From positions 137,510 to 201,509 of the forward strand of contig JADKKI010000021.1 of the NCBI GenBank assembly GCA_016720595.1: a stretch of DNA of 64,000 nucleotides. The letters run 5' to 3'. This stretch comes from Myxococcales bacterium. Its GTDB lineage: Bacteria > Myxococcota_A > Polyangia > Haliangiales > Haliangiaceae. Shown here one piece after another: positions 43,965-52,827 of this stretch (position 1 is its first letter; the number at the start of each line of letters is the position of its first letter). Position numbers and translations under genes: made by a program. A model generated the notes under the pieces. It made no database searches. It saw only the letters and a program-made list of their open reading frames with translations, and was not told the origin of the DNA.

Positions 43965-44959
43965 GACGCGACGTCGCGGCTGGCTTCGGGAGCCTGCACG
44001 CCCGGGCCCACGTGCACGCTGGCCTCGTCGAAGCCCCACTTCTTGCCGACGACGAACAGCGGGCGGCCTTTCACCTCGTCGAAGATCCGCGCGATGTACT
44101 CGCCCTGGATGCCGTTCGAGAGGAGCAGCAGGCCATTGAACCCGAGCATCACGATCAACAGCGAAGCATAGCCCTCGAGGGCGATGCCGAAGAACACCTT
44201 CTGGATCAGCGTGATCAGCAGGTACACGAACGCGCCGAACGCCGCCGCACCGCCGATGTACGTCCAGATCTTGAGCGGGACGGTGGAGAACGAGAACAGC
44301 CCATCCAGCGCGAACCGCCACAGCTTGAACGGCGACCACGTGGTGGTGCCGCCGGCGCGCTGATTGGCCTGGAACTCGATCGCCTCGGTCTTGAACCCGG
44401 GCCACGCGAAGATGCCCTTCATGAAGCGCGTGCGCTCGGGCATCGAGTTGATCACGTCGACGATCTTGCGATCGAGCAGGCGGAAGTCACCGGCGTTCGG
44501 CGGGATCGCGACGTTCGTCATCCGCCGCATCAGGCCGTAGTACCAGCGCGAGGCGGTGCGCCGGAGGAAGCCCTCCTCGGTGCGCTTGCTGCGGACGCCG
44601 ATCACCATGTCCGCGCCGGCGCGCCACTTCGCGATCATCTCGGGGATCAGCTCCGGCGGATGCTGCAGATCGCAATCGATCGGGATCACGGCGCGGCCGC
44701 GGGCGTGGTGAAGGCCGGCGGTCAGCGCGACGTCCTTGCCGAAGTTGCGCGCGAGGCTGACGACCTTGATCCGCGGATCGCTGGCACGCGCCGCGAGCAG
44801 CATGCCGAGCGTGTCGTCCTTGCTGCCGTCATCGACGAACACGATCTCCCACGGCTCGCCGATGCCCTCGAGCACCTTGGTCACCGCCGCGACGAACGCC
44901 ACGAGGTTCTTCGCCTCGTTGTAGGCGGGCGCGACCAGGGAGATCACGGGCGAGTCCAC
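43961..44959 (-). CDS. GT2 glycosyltransferase with two C-terminal membrane helices (GtrB/ArnC-like)
   Basis: 332 residues. The GT-A catalytic domain (about 5-230) has LVAPAYNEAKNLVAFV, IVFVDDGSKDDTL, LARNFGKDVALTAGLHHARG, IPIDCDLQHPPELIPEM and DFRLLDRKIVDVIN. Two hydrophobic helices follow (about 235-300). This is the architecture of enzymes that move a sugar from a nucleotide donor to polyprenyl phosphate on the cytosolic side. The neighbouring polytopic protein (42652) would be a candidate for the outside step, as in GtrB/GtrX-type pairs. Confidence 0.9.
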   Translation of the reverse strand: MDSPVISLVAPAYNEAKNLVAFVAAVTKVLEGIGEPWEIVFVDDGSKDDTLGMLLAARASDPRIKVVSLARNFGKDVALTAGLHHARGRAVIPIDCDLQHPPELIPEMIAKWRAGADMVIGVRSKRTEEGFLRRTASRWYYGLMRRMTNVAIPPNAGDFRLLDRKIVDVINSMPERTRFMKGIFAWPGFKTEAIEFQANQRAGGTTTWSPFKLWRFALDGLFSFSTVPLKIWTYIGGAAAFGAFVYLLITLIQKVFFGIALEGYASLLIVMLGFNGLLLLSNGIQGEYIARIFDEVKGRPLFVVGKKWGFDEASVHVGPGVQAPEASRDVAS

Positions 44960-45000
44960 GGCTCGCCACTCTTAGCACGGGCCCGATCGGGGCGCGCCTT

Positions 45001-46857
45001 TCAAAGCAGGCGCGTGGCCGCGATCACGAAGCACTCCGAGGGGTTGCAGGCCAGCGCCCAGTAGGCGCCCCGCTTCCACGGCTGGTAGTCGAGGGCCTCG
45101 TCGCGGCCGGTCCCGAGGCGACGGGCCTCGTCGCCCACGCGGTAGATGAAGATCTCGAGGTCGCTGCCGCGGAGCTCCTTGGGCAGCGTCACCGTGCGGG
45201 TCTTGCCAGCGCCCTTGCGCTCGATCACACCCGCCCAGCCTTCGAACTGGGTCGGCGTCCAGCGGCCGAGCAGGAGCCTGGGCCGGGGCAGCGGTGGCGG
45301 CTCGCCGAGGAAGTCGACGGCGAGCTCGAGCTGATCGAGCCGGCCCTTGGAGCCGAGCCGGTCCTCGAGCCTCGCGATGCCCGCCTTCATCGCCTTGTGG
45401 AGCGAGGCCACATCGAGGCTGCGGAAGGCACCGAGCTCGAGGCCGCCGTGCTCGTCGAGGCAGCTCGGAGGCGAGAGCACGTAGCGCGGCGCGAGGCGGA
45501 CGTCCGAGACCCCGAGCGGGGCATCGAGATCGACGGCGCGGAACACCACGTCCTTGAACGCGAAGTACTGGGTGATCAGCTCGCGCTTCTTGATGTCGCG
45601 GAAGTCATCGCCGAGGAACCACCACGAGTCCTCGACCTGATCGAACGAGTCCGCGGTGAACACCGTGCCCGGCTTCGCGGCCGTGAGGGCGGCGAGGCGC
45701 TCGTCGCTGGCCTCGTGGAGGCGGAGGAACAGCGGGATGGTGCGGACGCCCGCATAGACGCTCGCGGCGAGCGCGAGGAGCACGAACGGCACGAGCCGGC
45801 GCGTGGTGGTGAGGATGCCGTCGGCGAGCGCGATGAAGCACGCGAGGATCAGCGCGCACGAGTGCAGGTAGAACCGCGGCCCGAGCTTGGGCGAGACGAA
45901 CACGGTGGCGGTGACGAGCGACCCGGCGAGGAGCGTCCAGCCGAGCAGACGCAACGGCGTGCGCTGGACCTCGCGATCCTCGTCGCGCGCGCCGACCACG
46001 AGGACGATCACGGTCAGCGCGAGCACGGGTGCGGCGCCGAGCACGAAGTTCTGGAAGATGTCGAGGTTCGCCGTCACGCCGCGCTGGAGCAGCCGGCCGA
46101 CGAGACTGACCTTGGTCGCCAGCCCCTCGTAGCGCTCGCCCTGCCCGGGTGCGAAGAAGATCATCGCGAAGCCGATCACCACGCCGAACGCGCCGGCGAG
46201 GGCGAGCTTGGGGCGCTCCGTGCTGTGGCTGTGGCGGTGGAGCCATGCCGCATAGCCGAGGGCGCCGAGCACGAGCGTGGGCCCGGTGTGCTCGTTGCAC
46301 ATGCCGGCGATCACGCCGAGGAAGAAGTACGGCACGCACGCGGCGAACGAACCCGTGCCGTCCGGGCGCAGGCGCATCGGCACCAGGAACGCGAGCTGGA
46401 TCACCGCGCCGTAGAGATAGTTCGCGCCGTACGCGCGGCAGAACATGATCATCCCGATCCGCGGCAGCGCGAACCACAGGAAGCCGAGCGAGATCGCATA
46501 CAGCGCGAGGTCCTTGCCGCGCTTCCAGCCGGGGAACCGGCCGAGGCCCAGCGTCGTGACCACGTACGCGAGGCCGAGGAAGGCCAGCGGGGTGGCGATC
46601 ACCGCGAAGTACTCGAGCTTGTACGCGAGGTAGGTGAACCACTGCCCGATCCGCGGGTTCGAGTGCGTGTACTGGCCGATGCCGTAGTCGAAGAACCGCG
46701 ACAGCGAGAACGGCTCGGCGTGGGTGTCCTGCGCGAGGTTCCACGCGTCGAACGCGAACGGCTCGTTCAGCATCACGAGCCCGATATGCACCGCGGTCGC
46801 GACGACGTACGCGACGAACAAGAGGCGCAGGGCCCGGCCCACGAGGTTCGTTAACAC
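45001..46857 (-). CDS. Large polytopic membrane protein, paralogue of the 42652 gene
   Basis: About 618 residues from the preferred GTG at 46857 (VLTNLVGRALRLLFVAYVVA), which sits behind a G-rich ribosome site. A GTG at 46947 would add 30 polar residues and start five bases from the divergent gene. There are about ten to twelve hydrophobic helices, the loop FDAWNLAQDTHAEPFSLS, GQWFTYLAYKLEYF and the motif AGMCNEHTGPTLVLG. A soluble C-terminal domain of about 200 residues follows the last helix and includes RSLDVASLHKAMKAGIARL. It could be a GT-C-fold glycosyltransferase or a lipid-sugar modifying enzyme. It lies 41 bp upstream of the GT2 gene. Confidence 0.7.
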   Translation of the reverse strand: MLTNLVGRALRLLFVAYVVATAVHIGLVMLNEPFAFDAWNLAQDTHAEPFSLSRFFDYGIGQYTHSNPRIGQWFTYLAYKLEYFAVIATPLAFLGLAYVVTTLGLGRFPGWKRGKDLALYAISLGFLWFALPRIGMIMFCRAYGANYLYGAVIQLAFLVPMRLRPDGTGSFAACVPYFFLGVIAGMCNEHTGPTLVLGALGYAAWLHRHSHSTERPKLALAGAFGVVIGFAMIFFAPGQGERYEGLATKVSLVGRLLQRGVTANLDIFQNFVLGAAPVLALTVIVLVVGARDEDREVQRTPLRLLGWTLLAGSLVTATVFVSPKLGPRFYLHSCALILACFIALADGILTTTRRLVPFVLLALAASVYAGVRTIPLFLRLHEASDERLAALTAAKPGTVFTADSFDQVEDSWWFLGDDFRDIKKRELITQYFAFKDVVFRAVDLDAPLGVSDVRLAPRYVLSPPSCLDEHGGLELGAFRSLDVASLHKAMKAGIARLEDRLGSKGRLDQLELAVDFLGEPPPLPRPRLLLGRWTPTQFEGWAGVIERKGAGKTRTVTLPKELRGSDLEIFIYRVGDEARRLGTGRDEALDYQPWKRGAYWALACNPSECFVIAATRLL

Positions 46858-46952
46858 GCCCCCACCGGCCCCGATAGTTTCCCGGGGGTGATCCGTGCCC
46901 GCCGGGCCCTGACGGGCCTTAGCGACCTCGGAATCCGGCCGAGACACCCTGT

Positions 46953-47339
46953 ATGAGAGGTCTCGTCGTGACCGTCGCCCTGGCCGTGCTCCCGTTGACC
47001 ACCGTGGTGGCCGCGGCCGACACCACCGAGGACGCCGACGGATCCTGGATCACCCTGGGACGCGGGATCTCCGCGGAGCAGCGCCGCCAACGGGTGCCCG
47101 TGGAGGAGACCAAGGGTCAGCTCCGTGCCCTGCGGATCGCGTGCGACCGCGGAGCGCCGAAGATCGAGCGCGTGCTGGTGGAGTACTCCGACCATCAGAC
47201 CGAGCAGCTCACGGTGGATGCGCGCCTCGCGCCCGACCAGCCGCGCACGTTCGCTCTCGACGGGCGACGGCGCGTGCTCGTGATCACCGTGGTCAGCGAT
47301 CCGGAACAGCCGGGCGCGTACTCGCTGTTCGGCGCGTGA
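46953..47339 (+). CDS. Small periplasmic beta-rich protein
   Basis: 128 residues with a signal peptide (MRGLVVTVALAVLPLTTVVAA). The mature part is a single small beta-rich domain (DGSWITLGRGISAEQ, QLRALRIACDRGAPKIERVLV, RTFALDGRRRVLVITVVSDP) resembling DUF2541-type folds. One Cys. Divergent from the membrane protein gene and convergent with the flippase gene; the pair's ends carry a GCGCGTG/CACGCGC inverted repeat (47332-47368). Confidence 0.65.
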   Translation: MRGLVVTVALAVLPLTTVVAAADTTEDADGSWITLGRGISAEQRRQRVPVEETKGQLRALRIACDRGAPKIERVLVEYSDHQTEQLTVDARLAPDQPRTFALDGRRRVLVITVVSDPEQPGAYSLFGA

Positions 47340-47346
47340 CCGAGCG

Positions 47347-48624
47347 CTAGATCCGGAGGCCCACGCGCGAGCGCACGAGGAACCGCAGCAAGATCGCGGA
47401 GCTCACGAGGCCGATCGCCGTCCCGGCCGCGGCGCCGGGCAGCCCGTAGAGCGGCGTCAGGATCACGAGTGCGCTGGCGGCGATCGCCACCATGAGGAGC
47501 GTGTAGACGGTGTGCCAGCCGGGCCGCGAGGCCATGAGCAGCGTCTGGTTGAACGGCAGGTACGGCGAGGACAGCGCGATGCCCGCCATCAGGATCGCGA
47601 ACGGCAGCGCGCCCGCGCGGAACTCGGGCTTGGTCAGCCACGGGATCACGTACGGGTAGGCCACCGCGCCCAGTGCGCAGGCGCCCACCATCGCGGGCAC
47701 GAACCAGCGACGCGAGCGGTGGACGAGCGCCTCCACCTCGAGCAGCTGGCCCGCCGCCACGTGGCGGGCGATCACCGGATTGAGGTTGTTCTGCACGGCC
47801 ACGGGGAGCTGCAGCGCACCCTCGAACACCACCGACGCGAGGCTGTAGATGCCGACCTCGGTCTCCGGCATCGCCACGGCCACCACCCAGATGTCGAGCT
47901 TGGAGTTGATCTCCGAGACCAGCGTGGCGAGGACGGAGCGCACCCCGTAGTCGAGGTGGCGGCGCGCCCACGCCGTCCAGCCGCCGCTGCGCCGGAGCGC
48001 CACGGTCCGCACGAGCTCGACGACGAGGATCAGGAGCAGCACTCCCTCGGTCAGCGACCAGATCACGGGCAGGTGATCGGCCGGGAGATCCAGCCCCCAG
48101 GCGAGCGCGATCCCGATGCCGATCAGGAGGTAGCGCAGCGACGTGTAGACGGCGAACGCGCGCATGCGACGCAGGCCGTTGACCACGCCGAGCAGCGTCT
48201 TGTTGATCGCGAAGCAGAACAGCCCGGGCGTGGCCCACAGGATCCCCTCGGGCACGAGGGTCGAGTGCACGAGGTCGCCGATCGGTCCGCGCAGCAGCAC
48301 GAACGCGGCGGTCGCCACCGCAGCCAGCACGAGGTTCGGGATCAGCGCACCGACCACCACCTGCGCGACGTGGTAGCGGTCATCGGGGTTCTCGGCCACC
48401 GCGCGCAGCACTGCGAACTGGAGCCCACCGGCACCGAACACGGCGACCGCGAACATCGCCGTCGTGACGATGTTGAACGCGCCGAGCGCCCGGGCGCCCC
48501 AGTGCCCGGCGATCGAGAAGTTGAGCGCCAGGCCCACCACGGCCAGGAGGACCACGGGAACCAGGTTCCAGCTGACGTCGCGCCGCATCCGGCGCTGCTG
48601 CTGCTCGGCCTGGTCAGCGGTCAC
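47347..48624 (-). CDS. Wzx-like polysaccharide flippase (MOP superfamily)
   Basis: 425 residues with about 12-14 hydrophobic helices. DVSWNLVPVVLLAVVGLALNFSIAGHWGARALGAFNIVTTAM, FAINKTLLGVVNGLRRMRAFAVYTSLRY, YGVRSVLATLVSEINSKLDIWVVA and the late FNQTLLMASRPGWHTVYTLL repeat the pattern of O-antigen/teichoic-acid translocases. It would carry lipid-linked oligosaccharide across the inner membrane. Placed among glycosyltransferases, consistent with Wzx/Wzy-type assembly, although no clear Wzy is identified. Confidence 0.88.
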   Translation of the reverse strand: MTADQAEQQQRRMRRDVSWNLVPVVLLAVVGLALNFSIAGHWGARALGAFNIVTTAMFAVAVFGAGGLQFAVLRAVAENPDDRYHVAQVVVGALIPNLVLAAVATAAFVLLRGPIGDLVHSTLVPEGILWATPGLFCFAINKTLLGVVNGLRRMRAFAVYTSLRYLLIGIGIALAWGLDLPADHLPVIWSLTEGVLLLILVVELVRTVALRRSGGWTAWARRHLDYGVRSVLATLVSEINSKLDIWVVAVAMPETEVGIYSLASVVFEGALQLPVAVQNNLNPVIARHVAAGQLLEVEALVHRSRRWFVPAMVGACALGAVAYPYVIPWLTKPEFRAGALPFAILMAGIALSSPYLPFNQTLLMASRPGWHTVYTLLMVAIAASALVILTPLYGLPGAAAGTAIGLVSSAILLRFLVRSRVGLRI

Positions 48625-48690
48625 AGGGCTCGTCCACGGGGCCGAAGATGCAGTAGTTGGTCACGAAATGCGATACAAGGCTGGTCCGCG

Positions 48691-49647
48691 ATGAGCTCGT
48701 CTGGTCTGGAGATCGCCGTCCTCGTGCCCTGCTTCAACGAAGAGGCCGCGATCAAGAAGGTCGTCGAGGACTTCCGAGCGGCGCTGCCGACCGCCACGGT
48801 CTACGTCTACGACAACAACTCCACCGATCGAACCTCCGAGGTGGCCGCGGCCGCCGGCGCCGAGGTCCGCAAGGAGAGCCGCCGCGGCAAGGGCAACGTC
48901 GTGCGCCGGATGTTCAACGACATCGAGGCCGACATCTACGTGATGGTCGATGGCGATGACACCTACGACGCCGCTCGCGCGCCGGAGCTCGTCGATCGCC
49001 TGGTCGCCGAGAACCTCGACATGGTGGTGGGCCGCCGGATCGAGACCCACCAGGCCGCGTACCGCGCGGGCCACCGCCTCGGCAACGCCGTGCTCACCGG
49101 CCTCGTGCGCTGGCTGTTCGCCGCGAACATCGTCGACATGCTCTCCGGCTACCGCGTGTTCTCGCGCCGGTTCGTGAAGAGCTTCCCGTCGTTCTCGCGC
49201 GAGTTCGAGATCGAGACCGAGCTGACCGTCCACGCGATGCAGATGAAGATGCCCGTGGACGAGGTGGACACCAACTACAAGGAGCGTCCGCCCGGCTCGA
49301 CGAGCAAGCTGCGCACGTTCCGCGATGGCTGGCGGATCCTCCTCACGATCACGAACCTCATGCGCAACGAGCGCCCGCTCCTGTTCTTCTCGCTGATCGG
49401 CCTCGCGCTGACCGCGACGGCAGTGATCCTCGGCGTGCCCGTGATCTCGACCTACGCGAACACCGGCCTCGTGCCGCGGTTCCCCACGGCGATCCTGTGC
49501 ACGGGCCTGATCCTGATGGCGTTCATCTCCGTCGCCACCGGCCTCATCCTCGATCTGGTCTCGCACGTACGGCGCGAGGCCAAGCGGCTCGCGTACCTCG
49601 AGTACCCGTCGCCCCGCGCGACCAAGCGCGCGCGCCCCGCTCAGTAG
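48691..49647 (+). CDS. GT2 glycosyltransferase with C-terminal membrane helices
   Basis: 318 residues. GT-A domain with IAVLVPCFNEEAAIKKVVEDF, VYVYDNNSTDRTSEVAAAAG, RRGKGNVVRRMF, VMVDGDDTYDA (the DxD-like motif) and SGYRVFSRRFVKSFP. Two hydrophobic helices (about 230-290) follow RTFRDGWRILLTI. Similar to polyprenyl-phosphate sugar transferases that prime or decorate surface polysaccharides. Starts 66 bp from the divergent flippase and ends overlapping the convergent amidotransferase gene. Confidence 0.9.
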   Translation: MSSSGLEIAVLVPCFNEEAAIKKVVEDFRAALPTATVYVYDNNSTDRTSEVAAAAGAEVRKESRRGKGNVVRRMFNDIEADIYVMVDGDDTYDAARAPELVDRLVAENLDMVVGRRIETHQAAYRAGHRLGNAVLTGLVRWLFAANIVDMLSGYRVFSRRFVKSFPSFSREFEIETELTVHAMQMKMPVDEVDTNYKERPPGSTSKLRTFRDGWRILLTITNLMRNERPLLFFSLIGLALTATAVILGVPVISTYANTGLVPRFPTAILCTGLILMAFISVATGLILDLVSHVRREAKRLAYLEYPSPRATKRARPAQ

Positions 49648-49658
49648 AGCTTGGGCGC
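49632..49658. terminator. Stop-to-stop hairpin between GT2 and amidotransferase genes
   Basis: GCGCCC (49632-49637) pairs with GGGCGC (49653-49658), and inside it GCTC (49639-49642) pairs with GAGC (49647-49650) around the loop AGTA. Both convergent stop codons (TCA on the plus strand at 49641-49643 and TAG at 49645-49647) are inside the hairpin. Bidirectional termination is inferred. Confidence 0.4.
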
Positions 49659-51578
49659 GGCGTTGATGATCTGCAGCGCCTCTTCGGCCGAGAAGCCGAC
49701 GAGCTGCGCGTACTCACGGATCGACGGCCACCGCGGCTTCGAGTACTCGATGCCGCGGCGCAGCGCCTCGTCGCGATCGATGTACTTCTCGCGCACCATG
49801 TTCGAGAGCATCGCCTCGTCCTCGGTGAAGCCGGCCATCGTGCCGTAGATGTAGTTGTAGAACGCGGCGGTGCCGTCGCCGATCCGCCAGGTGGTCTGCG
49901 TGTCGGTGGCGATCTCCCAATCGTACTCGCGGCGGATCGTGCCGACGATCGTGTCCTCGGACCACGGCAGGTAGTGGAACAGGTAGAGGAAGTCGTCCTT
50001 GACCACGAACGTCTGCCAGAACGCGTTCGCGGTGTCGAGCAGCGACTCGTTGATGTACGCCGGGTTCTTCAGGTAGTTCTTCGCGTAGTACCAGAGCATC
50101 GCCGCCTTGTTGCGCGTCGACATCTTGGTCAGGACCATGTTGTCGTCGTCCTGGCGGAACCCCATGAGGCCGGTCTTGTACGGCGCCTCTTCGATCAGGT
50201 TGCCGGTGCAGAAGATCACGAGCTTGATGCCCGTCTCTTTGCGGAGCTGACGCGCGTGCGCGTAGAACTCCTTGTCGCCGGCCATCAGCAGCGTGACCAT
50301 GCCGAGCTCGGGCTTCTTGAGCCACGCCTCGACGTTCTTGCGCACGTACCGCCGCTTCGCCGCGATGTCCGCCGAGCGGATGATGTGCTCGACGCCGAGC
50401 GCGCCGCACAGCCGCGCCTGATTGCGGCGAGCCAGATCGGTGACCATGCCCCAGTCGTACGTGAACGCGACCGGGTTCATCCCGAGCACCTTCTTCACGT
50501 AGTGCAGGCCGTACGAGGAGTCGCGCCCGCCGGAGAACGCCACGATCACGTCGGGGCTGCCGTCCTTGCTGCGATACGGCTCGACGGCGTCGAACAGCGC
50601 CTGCTCGCCCTTGGGACGGATCGTCTTCCAGGTGCGGCAGTACCGGCACACGCCGTGCTCGTCGAAATCGACGAACGGATAGGTCTCGGGGAGGATGCAC
50701 TTGGTGCAGCGCTTGAGCCGATCCGCGCGCGAGCTGTGATCGACGATCTCGAGCGTGTGGCCGTTCGGGCCGAGCAGGCCGTGATCGCCAGGGGTGCTCT
50801 CGGTCAGCGAGAACGCCTGGCGCTCGAGCCCCTCGAGCGTGACGGCCACCGCGTGCCCCGGGCGGATCTGATCGATCCGCACGTCGCCGAGCCGGCTCGA
50901 CACCGACTTCTCCTCGATCACGTGCTGGAGGATGAAGCGCTCGGACGCGAACATCATCACGGCGCCATCGCGGGCGGCATCCGTGGTGACCTGGAACAGC
51001 GAGCCGGTGTTGGTCGCGAGCAGCATGACGTCGAGATCGTCGAACATCATCGCGATCGAGGCGGAGCCCTCGAGCTCGGCGAACGTCTCGCGCGTGGCGG
51101 ACACGAGGTCCTTGGAGGCATCGAGCTTGGTGCGGAGCACGGCCGCGAGCACCTCGCTGTCCAGCTCGCCCTGCGGGACGATCGTGGGGTAGCGCGCCGC
51201 GAGCTTGCGATCGTTGACGATGATCCCGTTGTGCAGCGCCACCGCGCCCTGGGTGATCACCGGCTGGTTGTTATCGCCGTTGGACTGCGCGCCATTGGTG
51301 GCGAGGCGCGAGTGCCCGGTGATCGCGATCGGCCGGCCCGGCGCGGCCTCGGCGAGCACGCGATCGAGCAGCGCGTGGAACTTCGGGTTGGCGAGGAAAT
51401 CGGTGACCGAGCCCGCCTGCTTGAGCACGTGGATCTGGTGGCCGTCGTGGATCGCCACGCCCACGGCCTCGCGCCCGCGCGTCTCCGAGTGGTGGAGGAG
51501 GGAGATCGCGAGGTCGCGAACGAGCTGACGATCAGCTGGCTGGCTGCTCGAACAGATGACACCGAAGATGCCGCACAT
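49641..51578 (-). CDS. Class-II glutaminase fused to N-acetyl-sugar amidotransferase (WbpG/PseA-like)
   Basis: 645 residues. The start is fixed at 51578 because it exposes Cys2 (MCGIFGVI), the N-terminal nucleophile of class-II glutamine amidotransferases; a longer start at 51599 would block it. Residues 2-265 have GHSRLATNG (88-96) and HNGII (117-121) as in GFAT/asparagine-synthase glutaminases. A zinc ribbon follows (Cys291, Cys294, Cys311, Cys314). Then comes a PP-loop ATPase with FSGGRDSSYG (348-357) and the N-acetyl-sugar amidotransferase body (GNLIEEAPYKTGLMGF, DDDNMVLTK). It likely makes an acetamidino sugar for surface glycan, using its own glutaminase instead of separate HisH/HisF-like partners. 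Confidence 0.88.
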   Translation of the reverse strand: MCGIFGVICSSSQPADRQLVRDLAISLLHHSETRGREAVGVAIHDGHQIHVLKQAGSVTDFLANPKFHALLDRVLAEAAPGRPIAITGHSRLATNGAQSNGDNNQPVITQGAVALHNGIIVNDRKLAARYPTIVPQGELDSEVLAAVLRTKLDASKDLVSATRETFAELEGSASIAMMFDDLDVMLLATNTGSLFQVTTDAARDGAVMMFASERFILQHVIEEKSVSSRLGDVRIDQIRPGHAVAVTLEGLERQAFSLTESTPGDHGLLGPNGHTLEIVDHSSRADRLKRCTKCILPETYPFVDFDEHGVCRYCRTWKTIRPKGEQALFDAVEPYRSKDGSPDVIVAFSGGRDSSYGLHYVKKVLGMNPVAFTYDWGMVTDLARRNQARLCGALGVEHIIRSADIAAKRRYVRKNVEAWLKKPELGMVTLLMAGDKEFYAHARQLRKETGIKLVIFCTGNLIEEAPYKTGLMGFRQDDDNMVLTKMSTRNKAAMLWYYAKNYLKNPAYINESLLDTANAFWQTFVVKDDFLYLFHYLPWSEDTIVGTIRREYDWEIATDTQTTWRIGDGTAAFYNYIYGTMAGFTEDEAMLSNMVREKYIDRDEALRRGIEYSKPRWPSIREYAQLVGFSAEEALQIINAAPKLY

Positions 51579-51631
51579 GGTGCTGAGCGCACCATACACG
51601 GCGTCCGGCGGCGGTGGTATAGGTCGCGGAG

Positions 51632-52381
51632 GTGCGGCTCCTTCTGATCATCCCCGCGTTCAACGAGCAGGCGTCGCTCGGGGGGCTCCTGGCGGAGATC
51701 AAAGCGTTGCCCACCCAGGCCGGCGTGCAGATCGAGGCCGTGGTGGTGGATGACGGTTCGTCAGATCGGACACAGGAGGTGGCACGCGCACATGGTGCGC
51801 GGGTCTTGCGCCTGTGCCGCAACCTGGGCATCGGCGGCGCCGTGCAGGCCGGGATCCAGCTCGCGCATCGCGAGGGCTTCGATGCCGCCGTCCAGATGGA
51901 CGGGGACGGCCAGCACCCGCCCGCCGAGCTGCAGAAGCTCCTCGCGCCGGTGACCGGTGGCGACGCCCCCGATCTCGTGGTCGGCACGCGCTATCGCGAC
52001 GGCGCCTCCCAGTTCCGCTCCACGATGCTGCGCCGGCTCGGCAGTGCGTGGCTGCGCGGGATCCTGCGCCTGGTCACGCGGCTGCGGATCAGCGATCCCA
52101 CGTCGGGGTTCCGGCTGTATGGCGCACGCGCGCTGCGCCTGTTCAGCGACACCTACCCGTACGACTTCCCGGAGCCCGAGTCGCTCGCGATGGCGCGCGC
52201 CGCCGGGCTCGCGGTGATCGAGGTGCCGATCGCGATGCGCGAGCGCCAGGGCGGGCAGTCGAGCATCTCCGGGTACACGTCGATCTATTACATGTTCAAG
52301 GTCACCGTCGCCGTGGTGCTCGCGTACCTGCGCACCAACCGGCGTGCGCGCCCGGACGAGGCACCCGATGCAGTCGCCTGA
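51632..52381 (+). CDS. GT2 glycosyltransferase, polyprenyl-phosphate type
   Basis: 249 residues from GTG 51632. LLIIPAFNEQASLGGLL, AVVVDDGSSDRTQEVARAHG, NLGIGGAVQAGIQLA, VQMDGDGQHPPAELQKLL, ISDPTSGFRLYG and EVPIAMRERQGGQSSIS are the full motif set of DPM-like GT2 enzymes. One hydrophobic stretch near the end (IYYMFKVTVAVVLAYL). It overlaps a DUF2304 gene by 14 bp, a widespread pairing in which the small membrane protein probably assists the transferase. Confidence 0.92.
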   Translation: MRLLLIIPAFNEQASLGGLLAEIKALPTQAGVQIEAVVVDDGSSDRTQEVARAHGARVLRLCRNLGIGGAVQAGIQLAHREGFDAAVQMDGDGQHPPAELQKLLAPVTGGDAPDLVVGTRYRDGASQFRSTMLRRLGSAWLRGILRLVTRLRISDPTSGFRLYGARALRLFSDTYPYDFPEPESLAMARAAGLAVIEVPIAMRERQGGQSSISGYTSIYYMFKVTVAVVLAYLRTNRRARPDEAPDAVA

Positions 52382-52790
52382 GGCCGAGGAGTACTGGCGG
52401 CTGTCAGATGGCGTCGGCAACTGGGTGTTCGCCGCCGTCTGCCTGCTGATCGCACTGGTGCTGATGCGCCTCGTGCTGCGCGAGCGGATCACGCTCCAGG
52501 GCAGCATGTCGTACCTGCTGTTCCTCGTGGTGCTCGGCAGCATGGCCGTGTTCCCGGATGCCACCGGCTGGGTCGCGCACGCGCTCGGGTTCTCCACGCT
52601 CGCCAACTTCTTCTTCTGCACGGCGATCGCGGCGCTCTCGATCCTGCACCTGCGGGCGCTGATCACGCTCTCGCGCGTGCAGCTGCGCACGATCGCCCTC
52701 ACGCAGGAGCTCGCGATCCTGGCCGAGAAGGTGGAGCGCGCGAGCTCTCCGGCTCCCCCGCCCGCGGAGAACGCGCCTGAGCGCCCGTAG
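52368..52790 (+). CDS. DUF2304 small membrane protein
   Basis: 140 residues with three hydrophobic helices (VFAAVCLLIALVLMRLVLRE; YLLFLVVLGSMAVFPD; TLANFFFCTAIAALSILHL) and a helical cytosolic tail (LITLSRVQLRTIALTQELAIL). The order and the ATG overlap with an upstream GT2 gene match the DUF2304 family. Function unproven; thought to support the neighbouring glycosyltransferase at the membrane. The ATG at 52368 is preferred over an in-frame start at 52344. Confidence 0.85.
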   Translation: MQSPEAEEYWRLSDGVGNWVFAAVCLLIALVLMRLVLRERITLQGSMSYLLFLVVLGSMAVFPDATGWVAHALGFSTLANFFFCTAIAALSILHLRALITLSRVQLRTIALTQELAILAEKVERASSPAPPPAENAPERP

Positions 52791-52827
52791 CCGGATCCGC
52801 AGCGCCCTCGCGGCGACCCCACCGTGG

